Below are positions 62,578 to 64,000 of a stretch of DNA of 64,000 nucleotides, piece after piece. The notes below the pieces were generated by a model. That model had not been told where the DNA came from, searched no databases, and saw nothing but the letters and a program-made list of their open reading frames with translations. The stretch covers positions 2,852,001 through 2,916,000 of the forward strand of contig OY755171.1 of NCBI GenBank assembly GCA_963576735.1. The letters are read 5' to 3'. The stretch is from Bedellia somnulentella. Its lineage: Eukaryota; Arthropoda; Insecta; Lepidoptera; Bedelliidae. Position numbers and translations under genes: made by a program. Numbering within the stretch: the stretch's first letter is position 1; the number at the start of each line of letters is the position of its first letter.

Positions 62578-64000
62578 TTATAATATAATATAATTTGAGA
62601 ATAAATATTTATAATGATACGATCGTACAAAGTGGCTATTGATAGTGTTTACTTCACAAATGGGAAATAATGGCGTGAGTGTATGTGTGTAAATTACTAA
62701 CTGACGTAAAAACATACGTCATACTTTTTTATTTAAGCTTTGTAATCATTAAAGATATCAAAGGAGAAACATTAAAACCTTATAAACGACAAGGGATAGC
62801 TATTACAGATATATATTACAGATTTAAACATACCTCATTCACTTAAAGAATTTAAGTGTAAAAAAGATGGTAAAGAACCGTTGATGATGTCTCCAACCAC
62901 AAAGCGAAAGAGTCACATAAAAAGTCCCAAAACCCTGATTTTAAGATACATACATACATACATATACTTACGGCTATAAATCCCTAAAAGGGGTAGCCAG
63001 AGCTGAGAAATTATAAATTCCTCAGCCACTTTTGGAAGTTTTAAGACACCCGCGGAAGAAATGGGTTAGTGCAATTAAGCCATAACTCAGCTAAACTTAG
63101 GATGAACTATAAGTCTTTAGCTATAAGATAATGAGCGAAGATATAAGCGTTCCCCACAAACTCCAAAACTGACTGAAGATTTTTTTATTAAGAAGCTCTG
63201 GCTACCCTATTCATAGCCTTGAGTATAAGATATATAAATTTAAAACCAACACAGCTTCACTTTGCAAATACCCTTAATGGTTATGGTAGAGGGACTAAAC
63301 CTCTTAATTCTGATATGAAATTTGTAACCTTTCATTCTCAATTTGCCCGCAATGAGTGTGCCCTCATGATTTAGTAAAAGATTTCTTGCTGATTTCACTG
63401 ATTTCTCCAAGATCACAAATAACTCGACTTGCGGTTGGCCTTTTTTAACTATGTTTTTTAAACAACTAAGATAAGTGACTATCAATAATAACGATCAATC
63501 GCTTATTCATTAATAAGTCTTATTAATGTTTTTTTTAAGTTAAGAGTTAAAACCTGCAGCTAACCAAGGTTCAAATATTTACAACAAGTATTTATTCTTA
63601 CTTATGGCAGAGAGATTATTGTTATCTTTTGCTAAGGAAACCACTTCGTGATAATATCAGAACATTTTCAAGTTGGTCATGTGTGTGCACAACATTTAGT
63701 CCTAAAGCTGCATTTACAGTTAAAAACTAAAATATATATAAATACTATGCTCACGTCCATAAATTACAAAAAGGGAAAGCCAAAGTTTTAGGATTAGAAA
63801 TTCGTCAGCAAGTCTTGAAAGATAAAAGAGAAAGATTGTAGAATATAGGATGGTTGATGATCACTTCCTAACATGCAACAATCACTCTAAAAAGCCTCAA
63901 ATCCTTGAATCGCCTCATACGACATCATGAGGCAAATTCAAATATATTTATTTATTGCAAGTCACATTGTGGGATTAGGTGGTAATGAGTTGACTAGATA
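62578..64000. other. right-edge region with old retroposon fragments
   Basis: LINE-C end at 62625-62695 (GTACAAAGTGGCTATTGATAG); SINE-A pieces at 62820-63075 and 63745-63930, all minus-oriented and decayed. No gene recognised. Confidence 0.5.

Overview
The window looks like an insect genome, most likely a moth or butterfly. It is AT-rich and intron-rich, with GT-AG introns and AATAAA signals. It carries hundreds-of-bp SINEs with tetranucleotide tails, LINE tails and cut-and-paste elements of the kind usual in Lepidoptera. All identifications come from reading the sequence; no database search was possible.

Three host genes are supported by exons whose splice phases agree throughout. (1) Positions 190-2227 (+) hold the last four exons of a secreted pancreatic-type lipase; its N-terminus lies off the left edge. 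All three catalytic positions (Ser, Asp, His) are visible. (2) Positions about 5254-20686 (+) hold an ionotropic receptor that I assign to Ir93a: nine exons giving the ligand-binding domain, pore, membrane segments and cytoplasmic tail. No amino-terminal-domain exons were found between the lipase and this gene. (3) Positions 58135-26985 (-) hold a complete eight-exon zinc transporter of the SLC30A1/ZnT1 type (451 codons plus stop), convergent with Ir93a. Its third intron is about 15 kb and full of repeats.

Most of the rest is mobile DNA. The main families are: SINE-A (about 250 bp, (TATG)n tail, about 30 copies); SINE-B (about 370 bp, tRNA-derived head, (TTATG)n-type tail); short 3' ends of a LINE ('LINE-C') whose terminus resembles that of SINE-A; a tRNA-containing inverted-repeat element; a dead mariner with a SINE-B inside it; an R2-like LINE with a terminal PD-(D/E)xK-like domain in two Ir93a introns; a 5'-truncated RNase H LINE with a 14-bp duplication; a CR1/L2-type LINE broken by one frameshift; a nest of three elements in Ir93a intron 5, the middle one P-element-like with a THAP start; a foldback family with a tRNA-like core; and a hAT-like element with CAAGAC-repeat arms.

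The most interesting points are where mobile DNA meets host splicing. One insertion copied the ZnT1 exon 7 splice donor in its target duplication. A nested insertion starts within about 15 nt of the Ir93a exon 8 donor. The 5' end of ZnT1 exon 2 exists in two extra decayed copies. SINE-A also offers a natural comparative set: a 3' hairpin with compensating changes, a LINE-like 3' end and target duplications from 7 to about 80 bp.
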